Notes under the pieces: generated by a model
The model's database searches: none
Seen by the model: only the letters and a program-made list of their open reading frames with translations
Told to the model about the DNA's origin: nothing
Origin: Plectrocnemia conspersa
Taxonomy: Eukaryota > Arthropoda > Insecta > Trichoptera > Polycentropodidae
Length of the DNA stretch: 64,000 nucleotides
Reading direction: 5' to 3'
Assembly (NCBI GenBank): GCA_009617715.1
Contig: VTFK01000226.1
Span: 620,001-684,000 of the forward strand
Translations under genes and position numbers: made by a program
In this document: piece by piece, positions 39,811 through 49,582 of the stretch
How the letters are laid out: each line of letters starts with the position of its first letter
Numbering within the stretch: position 1 is the stretch's first letter

Positions 39811-40600
39811 TTAACCTAATGCGTTACGCTTGCCAAAAGTATAAAATATATTACAATTTTATAATACATACAAATATATTGTACATATACACGTATGCAC
39901 ACATGCAAATTCATATACCCACACATACACATATAAGTAAAAACACAAATCACCACACGAATTGAACCAAAACCACATATGCGCATGAGAAAATGTCAAT
40001 ATATGCACGGTATTGAGCAGACGAACGGCCTTTGCCACAGAAGAGTTGGTAAGTGTTCCAATTCTAAACTTTACAGGTAAGAACAGTGGAGAACTATAAC
40101 TACCTTCCAGAACCCACATTTGGAGCTACTCGAGCACCGAAGAATCGTCTACGATGCCTTCGAGAAATTTCCAGAAGTGTTTAATTATATAAACACTTCT
40201 ACGACTTTACAAAGAAACGTATCCCAGCGTTCCCAAAATAAAAACACTGAGAAACAAAGACGGATAATACCCGTATTCCTTGAAGTATAAATATCGAAGG
40301 AATTTACGCTGTACTTTTTCCAGCTTCAATTCATAACATTGAATCTAAAAAATATAGCTATTTCTAGTATGCTGCGGACTAGAACATCATAAAGAGTGCG
40401 CAATGCTAAAGTATTCCTGAAGTAGCGCGCATTCCTTAAGATAAAACTGAGCATTTTTAATGATTTGCTGAGTCTTTGCAATGTGCTGATTAAATTTCCA
40501 ACGTTCTTCGAAAGTCACACCTAAATCCTTAGTAAAAGAAGACCTGTCTAGAATATATCCACCAAGATGGTAGGGATATTTTGCTGTTATCAACGACCTT
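39788..40600 (-). pseudogene. LINE reverse-transcriptase 3' remnant
   Basis: Minus strand at 40593-40387 reads LGGYILDRSSFTKDLGVTFE, then W-x-FNQHI, the typical post-catalytic (thumb) segment of jockey-like reverse transcriptases. Frameshifted downstream pieces include PSLFLSVFILGTLGYVSL, KFLEGIVDDSSVLE and FRIGTLTNSSVAKAVRLLNT, the usual C-terminus. The 3' tail carries the family's CCTGACAG...CCTAATGCGTTACG tag. The 5' end is missing, as in most LINE copies. Confidence 0.75.
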
Positions 40601-41028
40601 AAAAATGAAATTGTGTCATTTTTTTACACTGAAAGGCGGTTGGTTATAGTAAGCTCACTTCTATAATCAGAGTTTTGGAGAATAGTTACAAGTTTTCTTT
40701 TAATGTTAATTTCCGTTTCATAAATTTTTCTCTTTACAGTTTTAAATAACCAAAAAAAACAGGATGATGACCTCTGATTTAAGCATATGTATTTACCATT
40801 AATATAATGATGTGCCTTTATACTGCCACCTGAAGGCCTCTCTTCAGACACTGTTACCAAATATTTTCAGACCGAAACTGAAACAATTATCATTTCATTT
40901 TCTGCATAAATGGGAAAAGGTGAATTCAGTTATGATCTAATCATTATAAAAAAAAAACAATATTCAAAATAACTAAATCTTTAATTAAAAATCCGTACAA
41001 ATCATATACATAACAATTATTTGACTCG

Positions 41029-42954
41029 TTAAATCCCATCTTGAGCTTCTCTCAATCTAGAAGTAACATATTTTTCCAATTCAATACGATGCATACGTAG
41101 CCTACTAAGAATTTCAAACTTCAATGTAGCCACCTTCAGTCCCAATATTCTCAAATGTCTGATTCGCATCTCTTGAGGTCCTATTAGCGTCTCGCAATTG
41201 GCGCACAACTGATCGGGCGTATGAATCAAAACGGCAACGTTAACATTGCGATCTTTCAACAAGTTCAAATTTAGCATACTGCTCCTTAAACCCTTGGGAT
41301 GAAACATGATGTCGACGACATAAAGCTCCGTTAAGTATATATTAGGAAGAAGAACAAAAGAGGACATGTTTTCCCGTCCACCGGCTAGCGCTTCAAAACT
41401 GTCTCTGATTATGTTGAGCAATCTTCTGATTCGACCGTCCGTCACTACAGATTTACACAAAGCGTCTTTAGGAAGCAATGGACCTTTATAACCCTTGCAT
41501 TCTAACGTCAGAGACGTATCTAAACATTTCAATTTGTATCTTAATCTCTGATTGTCTTGAGAATTATTAATTTTTTCTAAAAACGGTCGATCGAAAACTC
41601 TCGATACGAAGTTCAACGGATACTTTTGTAAATATACGCAAGTCTGCATTATATCGATAATATCTTCAGAGTTTAATTTTGAAAAATTCACATCGAACAC
41701 TTCTTCAACTTGCTTCCAAAATTTTATACCGTTTACAGGTTGATAATTGAGATAGCCCAACGGATATAATAAAGGTTTTAAAAATATGGAGTCGATCGTT
41801 TTTCCTTTAGAAATAAAATATTCCACACAACCGTCTAGGATTGTAATGTTTCTGATTCTGAATTGTAATACGTGGCTCATCAAAGTTGCGATCAAACCCG
41901 GAGTGTTGACTTTTAAAACCTTGAGTTTGATAAACCGCTCTATCGCCTTCTCGATCTGCTGATCCGAATAACCGAGCTTTGAAAATCCATTCACTACTTG
42001 CAATAGAACGTCGTCTGATATAGCGTGTATGTTAGTATTCAACCATCGTCCCAAAACGGGGAAGATTTTACTCGAACTTATCTTGCACTTTATCATATCG
42101 TTTAATAAATCAATCACATGGCCCGATCTCATCTGCCACCAAAGCAAAACTGTCTTCTTTTCCAGTAATCCATAAACGGGTTTCCGACTAGTTTGAAAGT
42201 AGTGCAAAACCTTAAAACTGTTCACCACACTATCGACGTCAAATTCTTTTTCTCGTTGAATAAAACCAATCCACAGACTCTCTAAGCTTTCAGCATATTT
42301 TTTAATATGCTTGTTAACGCCGAAGAAAGACGCGACATCGCAAATCTGCTTAATGGTCATTTTATTATCGGTGACTCTCTCCAATATTTCATTGCAAACG
42401 ATATTCAAATATTGATCGCTTCTTAAAGAAACTGTCGATAAAGCTCTCAATAATCCATAAACGTCTTCGTTTTGAATAATTATATCCACCAACTCGTCTA
42501 ATATATCATTATTTATTACAGGATCAGGATCAAACGACAAGCTTTCGTTATTCTGCAATATATCAGTTATGTCATAAATTCTCTCTAACGCTCCTAAAGC
42601 TATGTTTGGCGTTAATATGCTACATTTCCAAAGCAAAGTGAATACGTCCTTTATAGTCACGCATCGCTTAAACTCTCTATTTATCAACTTATGTATATCG
42701 TTCTCCTTAGTCGTGTACTTAGAAGTGTAACTGACAGAATTTACATTGTTTTCCAATGGAAATAGCACGTTTTTTATTTTTCTTATTATAACGGGTAATT
42801 CCTGCACTGCTGTTCCATCTTGGACTAAAATAGTACTGCTGCTGACACTTGTCTTTTTATCGCTTTTATATCTATCGAATGACCACTTATACCGCGATAA
42901 GCAAATATAAGACGGATTTCTTCTCAAAATTTGTAATAATATCGACGAACACAT
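41029..42954 (-). CDS. FAST kinase domain / RAP domain mitochondrial protein (FASTKD4/TBRG4-like)
   Basis: Single-exon gene of 641 residues, ATG at 42954-42952, TAA at 41031-41029. FASTKD proteins act in the mitochondrial matrix on mitochondrial mRNA processing or stability. The N-terminus (MCSSILLQILRRNPSYICLS) is basic and lacks acids, as expected of an import presequence. The body is helical-repeat-like. Around residues 330-500 lie FAST-type segments (LGYSDQQIEKAIERFIKLKV; DIMQTCVYLQKYPLNFVSRV). The end, about 570-635, is a RAP domain: VAVLIHTPDQLC, then RIRHLRILGLKVATLKFEI and a closing basic helix. Among paralogues the C-terminus most resembles FASTKD4/TBRG4, but that is a judgement from memory. 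An ATTAAA-type signal lies on the minus strand at 40985-40980. No other gene overlaps it. Confidence 0.88.
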   Translation of the reverse strand: MCSSILLQILRRNPSYICLSRYKWSFDRYKSDKKTSVSSSTILVQDGTAVQELPVIIRKIKNVLFPLENNVNSVSYTSKYTTKENDIHKLINREFKRCVTIKDVFTLLWKCSILTPNIALGALERIYDITDILQNNESLSFDPDPVINNDILDELVDIIIQNEDVYGLLRALSTVSLRSDQYLNIVCNEILERVTDNKMTIKQICDVASFFGVNKHIKKYAESLESLWIGFIQREKEFDVDSVVNSFKVLHYFQTSRKPVYGLLEKKTVLLWWQMRSGHVIDLLNDMIKCKISSSKIFPVLGRWLNTNIHAISDDVLLQVVNGFSKLGYSDQQIEKAIERFIKLKVLKVNTPGLIATLMSHVLQFRIRNITILDGCVEYFISKGKTIDSIFLKPLLYPLGYLNYQPVNGIKFWKQVEEVFDVNFSKLNSEDIIDIMQTCVYLQKYPLNFVSRVFDRPFLEKINNSQDNQRLRYKLKCLDTSLTLECKGYKGPLLPKDALCKSVVTDGRIRRLLNIIRDSFEALAGGRENMSSFVLLPNIYLTELYVVDIMFHPKGLRSSMLNLNLLKDRNVNVAVLIHTPDQLCANCETLIGPQEMRIRHLRILGLKVATLKFEILSRLRMHRIELEKYVTSRLREAQDGI

Positions 42955-43539
42955 TTTAGTGTATTATATCAGATTCTAACCTGTCAATATAGGTTGAATA
43001 TTTTAAAATATACATTTTCCAATCAAACGCCACGATTGTTTAAAATGTTTATCGTTCATTTTCAATACAATTTCTTTAATTGCATAATGACATTGAATAA
43101 ATTTATAACGAACGAATGACAGCTGGCTTTACCGCACAAAGGGTTGCCAGCGTACAAAAATATTCATTTCAACGTCATTCAATTTTATATTTATTCTTTG
43201 ATCTCTTAAAACAGCGCTTCCTAAACATTCCACATCTGTCTACTCCTTCTATACTTTTGGTAACACCGAGTACCCTTCATTAAAAAAATGCATATACTTT
43301 TATAACAATCAAAAATTTTTTTTTTCTTTTTTATTACATAAAAAAAATCATTCATAATAAAAGTAATATTATAAATAACATTTAATAAAATCAATAAGAA
43401 GGATGAAATTGTTTATGTTGAGACGACAGTCTTCCCGAGACTTTCATTGGAGTTACATAGTATTTCTGAAAAAATACTAGTTCAACTCCACTAAAATATT
43501 TAGCACTACGGGGGGGTGAAGATTCCGCTCATCTGGCCG

Positions 43540-44120
43540 TCAAAAGCTGGGTGCCTGCCTATAAGGATTGGACTCGTATGGCCCTAGTACTGGTAACGGC
43601 AGTGACGCACGCAACGGATAACATTTAGCTATACTTCCGAGTCCTTTATTAATTCCAACCATACTTATTGCTCCATCTATTCCAATAAATTTGGTTCCTT
43701 TGCATAAATTCATAAATGTTCTCCTGTTGTATGTCCTGATAAAGGCTGGCAAAATAAAAAATGGCCATGAATTTTTTATCTTTTTTCGTACCTAACAAAC
43801 GCCATAAGATTTGCAAAATTTGCAATATAAGTGGACTCATCGTCTCGTAATGCATAATAACGACTTTGAGAAATATCAGACAATAACATATTTTTTACAT
43901 TATTAGACATATCAATGATTCGTCGAACTGTATTATTTGAGAGGGACACGCGGTCAAAAGTTTGTTTTACCTTATCTCCTATCATTACGTCCACCATTAT
44001 CTTGGCTTGAAGTTCCGCCAATCGTTTCTATTGCACTGCATTTCGCAATTTAAAGCAGCACGCAATACGAAGCTTCTAGACTTGTTTTTGATTGTCACCT
44101 TCTGCCAAGCCCCGTATTAC
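43540..44120 (-). pseudogene. hAT/ZBED5-like transposase fragment
   Basis: Minus strand at 44021-43776: LAELQAKIMVDVMIGDKVKQ, VSLSNNTVRRIIDMSNNVK and DDESTYIANFANLMAFVRYE. These match the ZBED5/GTF2IRD2-like hAT blocks LSxNTVxRRIxxMAxDIK and LDESTDVANLAQLLVFVRY. A shifted frame continues IDGAISMVGINKG, the next hAT block (TDGAxSMVG). Frameshifts show it is defunct. Confidence 0.75.
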
Positions 44121-44182
44121 ATTTCGAGACTGATTAAAATCCTTAAATTTGTTAAAAATAAAATGACAAAAAAATAATTTTA

Positions 44183-45110
44183 TTGCATTTGCAAGGACTG
44201 AATACATCGGAAATTAGTAAGCACATAAATTGTTTACGGCACGCTGTCCAAAGTGCTTTGAAACGGTTCAACAAATGGTGCTTCTTACAAATCAAAGCTA
44301 AAAACTGGAAGAAAACGAAAGAAGATCAAACGTTGATAGGCGGGTCCCTTAAAAATCGTCGAAAAACGTCTCCAAAGCTGGCTGCTTAATTTTCTGCAAG
44401 CGAAGAGCCATCCATTTTTTCGCAAACGGTGAGAATAAGGCTCAATGATGTGGGTCTCCGATGTTGTAAAGCCCGACATAAGCCGTGGCTTTCAGAAATA
44501 AATAAAACTCTTAAGGTTAGAGTGAGCCAGCTTTTGACGGCCAGAAAACACCGAGATTGGACACATCTGAAGATTAGGCGAAAGTCATTTGATCTGATGA
44601 ATCCAACTTTAGGATAATTTTAAACTAATATTGGTTAATATAAACAAATATTAAAAACTTAATTTTTTCTAAAATTTTTAAGGCTATAATTTTCTTAAAT
44701 AATTTTACATTTTTTTAGGTTTTTGCGACCCCTAGTATACGTGCGTCGAAGAGTTGGAGAAGAATATCTAGCAGATTGCGTAGTACCCAAAGTCAAATAT
44801 ATTGCGGTAGCGTTGCTTGGCAGCGGCAGGAGTAGGAAACTTGTACATTTGTGAGGGTAGTGTGAATAGTGACATTTATATTTCAATGTTGGAATCCACT
44901 TTAATGGATTCCTACTGGAAAATATTTCCAAGCACAGACCCTGCTACCATCCAATTCCTGCAAGCCAATGCCCGTGCCATTCTTCGCGAAAAAGCAGGTG
45001 TTGGCTTGCGTCAGAGTTTCACGTTTTTAGAATGGCCTGCACAGTCACCAGATCTAAATCATATAGAGAAATTTTGAGCAAACTTAAAAGTATAGGTTGC
45101 CCAACACAGA
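44183..45110 (+). pseudogene. Tc1-like transposase remnant
   Basis: Plus-strand pieces in different frames: LNTSEISKHINC (helix-turn-helix), IRLNDVGLRCCKARHKPWLS followed by DW(T), RRRVGEEYLADCVVPKVKY, AAAGVGNLYICEGSVNSD, and FLEWPAQSPDLNHIE near the end. The last is the canonical Tc1 block carrying the final catalytic acid region. Internal stops and frameshifts are present. A short second copy is at 56955-57031. Confidence 0.85.
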
Positions 45111-45606
45111 AAAATTACAAATGGAATGGAGAAAATTGTCTCATTAGTTGACAGTATGACAAAAGGGTTGCAGCTGTAAGCAGCTGCAGCTAAGGGTGGG
45201 CCTACTAAATATTAAAAATAAGCCTAAAATAATCACTCAAGACAACTTAGATCAGTTTTTTCTTTACATTTTCACGATTTTTCATTTATTAGGGTGCCCC
45301 ATTAATATGGCCAAACCTGTATTTATGTTTTGAGACAAATAGAAAAAATAACAGCGTTTTCGTGAAATTTTAATTTCCCCCCACTCCCACATGTCACAAC
45401 ATGCCAGATTCCTCCTCCCTAATACGTGAAATAATAATAGAACTAAAATTATTTCGACTTACAATGGCAACAATAGCTTAAATACGATGGTAAGTCAATG
45501 TCCTTAGAAAATCTTGGGGATGGCGCTAGTAGTATCGATACAAGTGTTTCTAAAAATACCATCCACATAATTGATTGCAACTTTTGTTATTCTCAAACAA
45601 TAGAAA

Positions 45607-45760
45607 AAACGAGTTTTGAGTAGTGATTAAACACCTTCATTTGAAAGGCAAAACATCGAAAAAATCAAGACTGAGTTGGATGAAATTCGTGGCACATATT
45701 GGGTGATGAACATTGTTCGGGACGTCCACTTGAAGCGACTACGTCAGAAATGATATTAAT
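45607..45760 (+). pseudogene. mariner transposase N-terminal fragment
   Basis: Plus strand gives FRVVIKHLHLKGKTSKKIKT then ELDEIRGT, and after a deletion/frameshift DEHCSGRPLEATTSEMI. These are the first helix-turn-helix and the linker GRP(V)EATTPEM motif of mariner transposases. The catalytic domain is missing. Confidence 0.8.
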
Positions 45761-45986
45761 TATATATTAAAATAATTTTATTTACACCCACATGTATAAA
45801 TAATACTATCGCTTCATAAAACGATTAAAAAGCTTTCAACACACCACTGCGTTTCAGTACTAAATATTATGCATATATGTATGTAAACTTACTTATCCAC
45901 AATAATAACAAATTTTTATACAGTTTTAGATTAGAGCGATTGATATTTAAAACTTTATACAAAGAAAATACATATAATTATAACAT

Positions 45987-45996
45987 TTTATTTATT
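45987..45996 (-). terminator. Candidate polyadenylation signals of the NDUFB6-like gene
   Basis: TTTATTTATT on the plus strand gives two overlapping AATAAA signals on the minus strand about 50-60 bases past the stop codon. Confidence 0.5.
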
Positions 45997-46047
45997 TACA
46001 TACAAATTGAAACTTCTACAATGCAATGATGTTTAATATTTCTATAC

Positions 46048-46693
46048 TTAGATTGCAGAATCTTTGAATCCTCTATTGGCGTATTCACCTGGTGAATTTC
46101 TGATCACTAATCTTTCTTTGGATTCGCCGGGTAAAATACACGGTTTGTTTCTCGTTAACCTCCATCCACCTTTCTTTGTCCAATCCTATCGATGGAATTT
46201 ATAAAGGTTATTTTTAATTTTGTTCCATATATAATTTGAACTGATACTTACGTTCCCTTGATATTTAAAGTAGTAGAATGTACCGTAGACAACACTAAGA
46301 GCGATAAAAAATTTCCCAGCGAAATATCTACAATACGGAGTTGCTTCACCCTGTAAAAATAGACAATACAAATGTAAAATATAATAGTAAATCAATTTGA
46401 ATGTTGGGAGGTCCAGCGACAATTAGTTAGATTACGTAATTGCTCACCAAAACCGGCTGCAGCATGGAGAACGTTTTGTCGAGGGGGGCGCGATAGAAGC
46501 GCCTGATTGGATTATGCGTCTCGTTCCACAGCTCGGGCACGAATTTGGGCTCGTTGGCCGCCAGTTGTTGGTCGAGCAAGAACTGGCGACGCCACGCGCG
46601 GTCCGCGTCAGTCATGCCTACGCATCGCTCGCGTTGACTCACGAACCGAGTGGCGATGTTCATAACCTTCACATCCTTAGGCAGTTCCGTCAT
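46048..46693 (-). CDS. ND-B17: NADH dehydrogenase (complex I) subunit B17, NDUFB6-like
   Basis: Accessory subunit of the membrane arm of respiratory complex I in the inner mitochondrial membrane. Minus-strand exons are 46693-46448, 46350-46252 and 46185-46048, all phase 0 with GT-AG junctions, giving 160 residues. WRRQFLLDQQLAANEPKFVP and NPIRRFYRAPLDKTFSMLQP align with the human NDUFB6 segments around RRRWLKDQELSPREP and the following PW(R)K region. Exon 2 holds the single membrane helix (YFAGKFFIALSVVYGTFYYF). Exon 3 (DWTKKGGWRLTRNKPCILPG to GFKDSAI) is the conserved C-terminal tail region with the KPCILPG-type motif. It is longer than human NDUFB6 (128 residues). The first exon is markedly more GC-rich than its surroundings. 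Confidence 0.9.
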
Positions 46694-46948
46694 CGTACGC
46701 TTTTTGCTTTTTCCTCGTGAAAGACAACACTGGCTGCGGCTGACAGCCTTGGCCTAAACGCACAGCTTAGCGCCGTTTTGATGTAACGATCAAAACTCAA
46801 AGTAACGATTATTCTAATAACTGTGTTGTGTAACTAGGGCACGTTGCTTCTTATAATTTAAATATCTATTTAAATATAATAAATACTGACTTGCAATTTT
46901 AACTGTTCTTCCGCACTTTATTTACACAGTATACATGGGTGTCACATA

Positions 46949-47057
46949 TTCTGAAACACGCTTAGCATCTCACTCTCGCTCTTTGAGAACACTCTCTCAC
47001 TTACTTTCGTCACTTAACACACAACCGAGCAAAAGGGAATATAAATCACCGACCAGT
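46949..47057. repeat. Diverged copy of the foldback MITE
   Basis: GCATCTCACTCTCGCTCTTT, CTTTCGTCACTTAACACACA and ATAAATCACCGACC follow the order of one strand of the palindrome at 60779-60931. Confidence 0.6.
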
Positions 47058-47747
47058 AGCTATCTGTCTATTTGTCTGTTTGTGCTGTTCAGCCAATGTT
47101 TTTTTTTATTTTCACTAATTAAATTTCACTTATTATTATATGTTGACCTCAATTGTGAATAATTAGAGCAATAATTGTAAATATTCCAGTTTTAAATCAC
47201 TAATCTTTGCATGCGTGTTGACTACACAGCACAGTAGCGCACGAATTTATTTGCCACAGTTAGGAAAAGGTTAAAACAATAACGCGACTTTAATTTAGTT
47301 TTAAAACACCTATAGCTCAAATAAAATAATAATTTTATATTACACTAAACTTATTTTTCTGTAAAAATATATCATATTTACTTACAAAAAATGAAGCCTA
47401 CTTCGAACGATTAAAATCTATACCATTGCAAGTCAATTAAACATCAATTATTTTTTTCAAATGTTGAACTGCCAAAAAAATTTAAAAAATATTGAAGTGT
47501 GATATATTTTAAACTATAGAAATAAAATACACTGCATTAAACATTTTGAACATTTTTGCAATTATATAATGATTACAGAATGGCAAAAACGTTTAAAATT
47601 TGTAACACAGTGTTGTTCGGTTTACATTGTAATCCATTAAATAAATCATTATTTGGCGTAGTATGTATCCTTGGTAAGAGTCGGTGGCGGATTTACTTCG
47701 CTAAAGATACGAAGCGTTAAAAAAATTTGAGGAATCATACATATATT

Positions 47748-47985
47748 TGGGCGACGGGTAGCAATTAAACACATATTGAACCACTGTAGTAGTATTTTAA
47801 TAAATATTTATACAGTTACATGTTAAAACTTAAATGTGTGAGCGGACAGTGCGCGAGGCACGAACCGGTGTGCAAATCCGCACAGAGCTGCCACGAGAAG
47901 AGTGTCCGTTCGTCAGTGCTACCAGAGTGCGGCCAAGTTTGGCCCATAATAAATCTTAGTAAATACATATAAATAGGCCCCTACA
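47748..47985. mobile_element. Solo LTR, copy 1
   Basis: 238 bp beginning TGGGCGACGGGTAGCAATTA and ending AATAGGCCCCTACA, i.e. TG...CA as in LTRs. Flanked by ATATT and ATATA (4 of 5 bases), an eroded 5-bp target duplication. Contains AATAAA near 47948. The paired copy at 57969-58209 defines the same ends. No internal retroelement sequence next to it. Confidence 0.75.
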
Positions 47986-48270
47986 ATATATAAAAATATT
48001 TAGAAACCGGTTCCAAACCCCTACCCTTTCATTAAACATATTTTAAATCGTATTTTCGTTCTTAAGTTTAATAAGTTTCCGTGTTCACACTTTTCTTACT
48101 ATAAAAATTATCGAAAATTACATTAAAAGGATCGGCTGATGCAAACGATTCAGAGGTGGCCATTTAAATGATATTATTTTTGATAATCAATGAAATACGT
48201 CACAAATGCTCGACTAATAAAAAAAATCTGAAGATATCCTTAAATTTATGTGTTTATTTTTGGATCAATC

Positions 48271-48279
<9 letters not shown>

Positions 48280-48306
<27 letters not shown>
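48280..48306. repeat. (TA)n microsatellite
   Basis: About 13 TA units. Confidence 0.9.
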
Positions 48307-48308
<2 letters not shown>

Positions 48309-48339
48309 CTAATAAGTTGAAACATATTATTTTACTAGT

Positions 48340-48500
48340 ACCTGCCAGAGTAATGATATTTTCATCAGTAAAAATATATATTTACATATTTTAAAAAATA
48401 TTTTCGGGATAGATTCGAGACTGTTTTTTTTTAGATTTTCTTTAAGGGATAGCTTGAGAATTTCTGGTTTAGAATCGGGGACGTCATTTCATCTTATTTT
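48340..48500. repeat. Interspersed repeat, inverse copy of 5953-6130
   Basis: 48421-48490 is the reverse complement of 5953-6020 with scattered substitutions. 48335-48375 resembles the ACCAGTGAAAATRTAA module. Confidence 0.5.
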
Positions 48501-48930
48501 AGTATTTCAATTTCATTAAGATTAATAGTATTTAATTAAATGACATGCACCTTTCTAGCTAAATTCAAGGATGTTGGGTGGGGGACTTCAAATGACGTCC
48601 CTGTTTGTCATAATAGCTAATAAATTCTAACTAATATCGTTGTTGACACCATACTGCTCGAAAAGGTAAACTAATTTTGGTGTCAGTGGTGTTAAACATT
48701 TTTTTTATATACATCATTTCATTGCTGTTTAGATAAACTGATAAATATGTAACCGCATTTGATTTTGAAAAACATCATAGTAGCCAATATTTTTAAATAA
48801 ATACAATACGTGTTATTACATATTTAAAACTATAAAGTTGCAGAAATATCATTGTAACTAATATTATGTACCGTTACTATATCATTTTATTGCACAACTC
48901 TATCTGTCATACCATAGTTACCTAACGAGG

Positions 48931-49582
48931 ATGGCATCTTCGAAATTGGTTAGTAAATTATCTTGAAATCTGTTCGCTTTATACCCATAATTATTAAAAT
49001 ATTTTGCTTTTTAGACAACCGGCCTTACCGGCTTGAAGGTCGCCGGCAACGGCCATCGGAGCTTAGGCGTACTGTATACGAAGCTTCTTAACACGTTGGG
49101 GAAAATGCCCGAGACTGCCGCTTACAGGAAACACACCGAACAGGTCGTAATCGAGAGGGCCGCCGTACTTAAACAGGTATTATTAACTAGGGTGAACAGA
49201 CGTCCTCCTCAAATATGTTGTTCTTCCATCTTCTTGAACGAATGTTTAACTCCCATAGAAATTCCTTCTTTTTTGTCCTCTTCAAAAAAATGAACAAAAA
49301 TTGGCCCTTTTTATTTTTTTTAGTGTCCTTTGATATTTTCAAAATCTGGTCACCTTGTATTCTTATTAAAAAAATCGACATGCAAATATTATTTCAACAT
49401 TGTCTTAGACGACAGATACGATGCAGATTGAAAAAATGATCAACTGCGGTCAGATCGAAGAACTGATCGTCCAGGCTGAAAACGAGCTGTCCCTAGCTCG
49501 TAATATGCTAACGTGGAAACCGTGGGAGCCGCTGATCTCTCAACCGCCCAAAGGCCAATGGGAATGGCCTCCTAGAACTTGA
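48931..49582 (+). CDS. ND-B13: NADH dehydrogenase (complex I) subunit B13, NDUFA5-like
   Basis: Accessory subunit of the matrix (peripheral) arm of complex I. Exons 48931-48948 (MASSKL only), 49015-49176 and 49409-49582, all phase 0, give 117 residues; human NDUFA5 has 116. Exon 2 reads TTGLTGLKVAGNGHRSLGVL, YTKLLNTLGKMPE and AAYRKHTEQVV. Exon 3 reads INCGQIEELIVQAENELSLA and WKPWEPLISQPPKGQWEWPP. These match human TTGLVGLAV, LYTKILDVLEEIP, AAYRKYTEQ, GGQLEEVILQAEHELNLA and WKLWEPLVEEPPADQWKWP. The 18-base first coding exon is a genuine micro-exon. Intron 2 carries a MITE-like insertion. AATAAA at 49648-49653 is the likely 3' signal. Despite both being complex I genes, this one and the NDUFB6-like gene are 2.2 kb apart and divergent. 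Confidence 0.95.
49189..49359. mobile_element. MITE-like insertion in NDUFA5-like intron 2
   Basis: AGGGTGAACAGACGTCC at 49189-49205 and the reverse complement of TACAAGGTGACCAGATT at 49343-49359 form imperfect terminal inverted repeats. The same end, AAGGTGACCAGACGTCCTC, is found at 57293-57311. Confidence 0.55.

Larger units (their letters stand above)
34181..41028. other. kcc 3' UTR/intergenic DNA with LINE copies
   Basis: 34181 to about 38200 is AT-rich with many AATAAA motifs and no coding signal. How much is kcc 3' UTR cannot be told. From 38505 to 40600 lie two minus-strand LINE remnants. 39130-39760 and 40600-41028 hold nothing I recognise. Confidence 0.7.
42955..46047. other. Intergenic transposon cluster
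   Basis: Between the FASTKD-like and NDUFB6-like genes. Contains hAT-like (43540-44120), Tc1-like (44183-45110) and mariner-like (45607-45760) remnants. No cellular gene seen. Confidence 0.75.
46694..48930. other. Intergenic region between the two complex I genes
   Basis: Divergent promoters of the NDUFB6-like and NDUFA5-like genes must lie at its two ends. In between are a MITE copy (46949-47057), a solo LTR (47748-47985), a TA microsatellite (about 48280-48306) and a repeat at 48340-48500. No additional gene seen. Confidence 0.75.

Noticed and set aside
46514..46720. Plus-strand frame opposite the NDUFB6-like exon 1
   Set aside because: Antisense shadow of the GC-rich coding exon.
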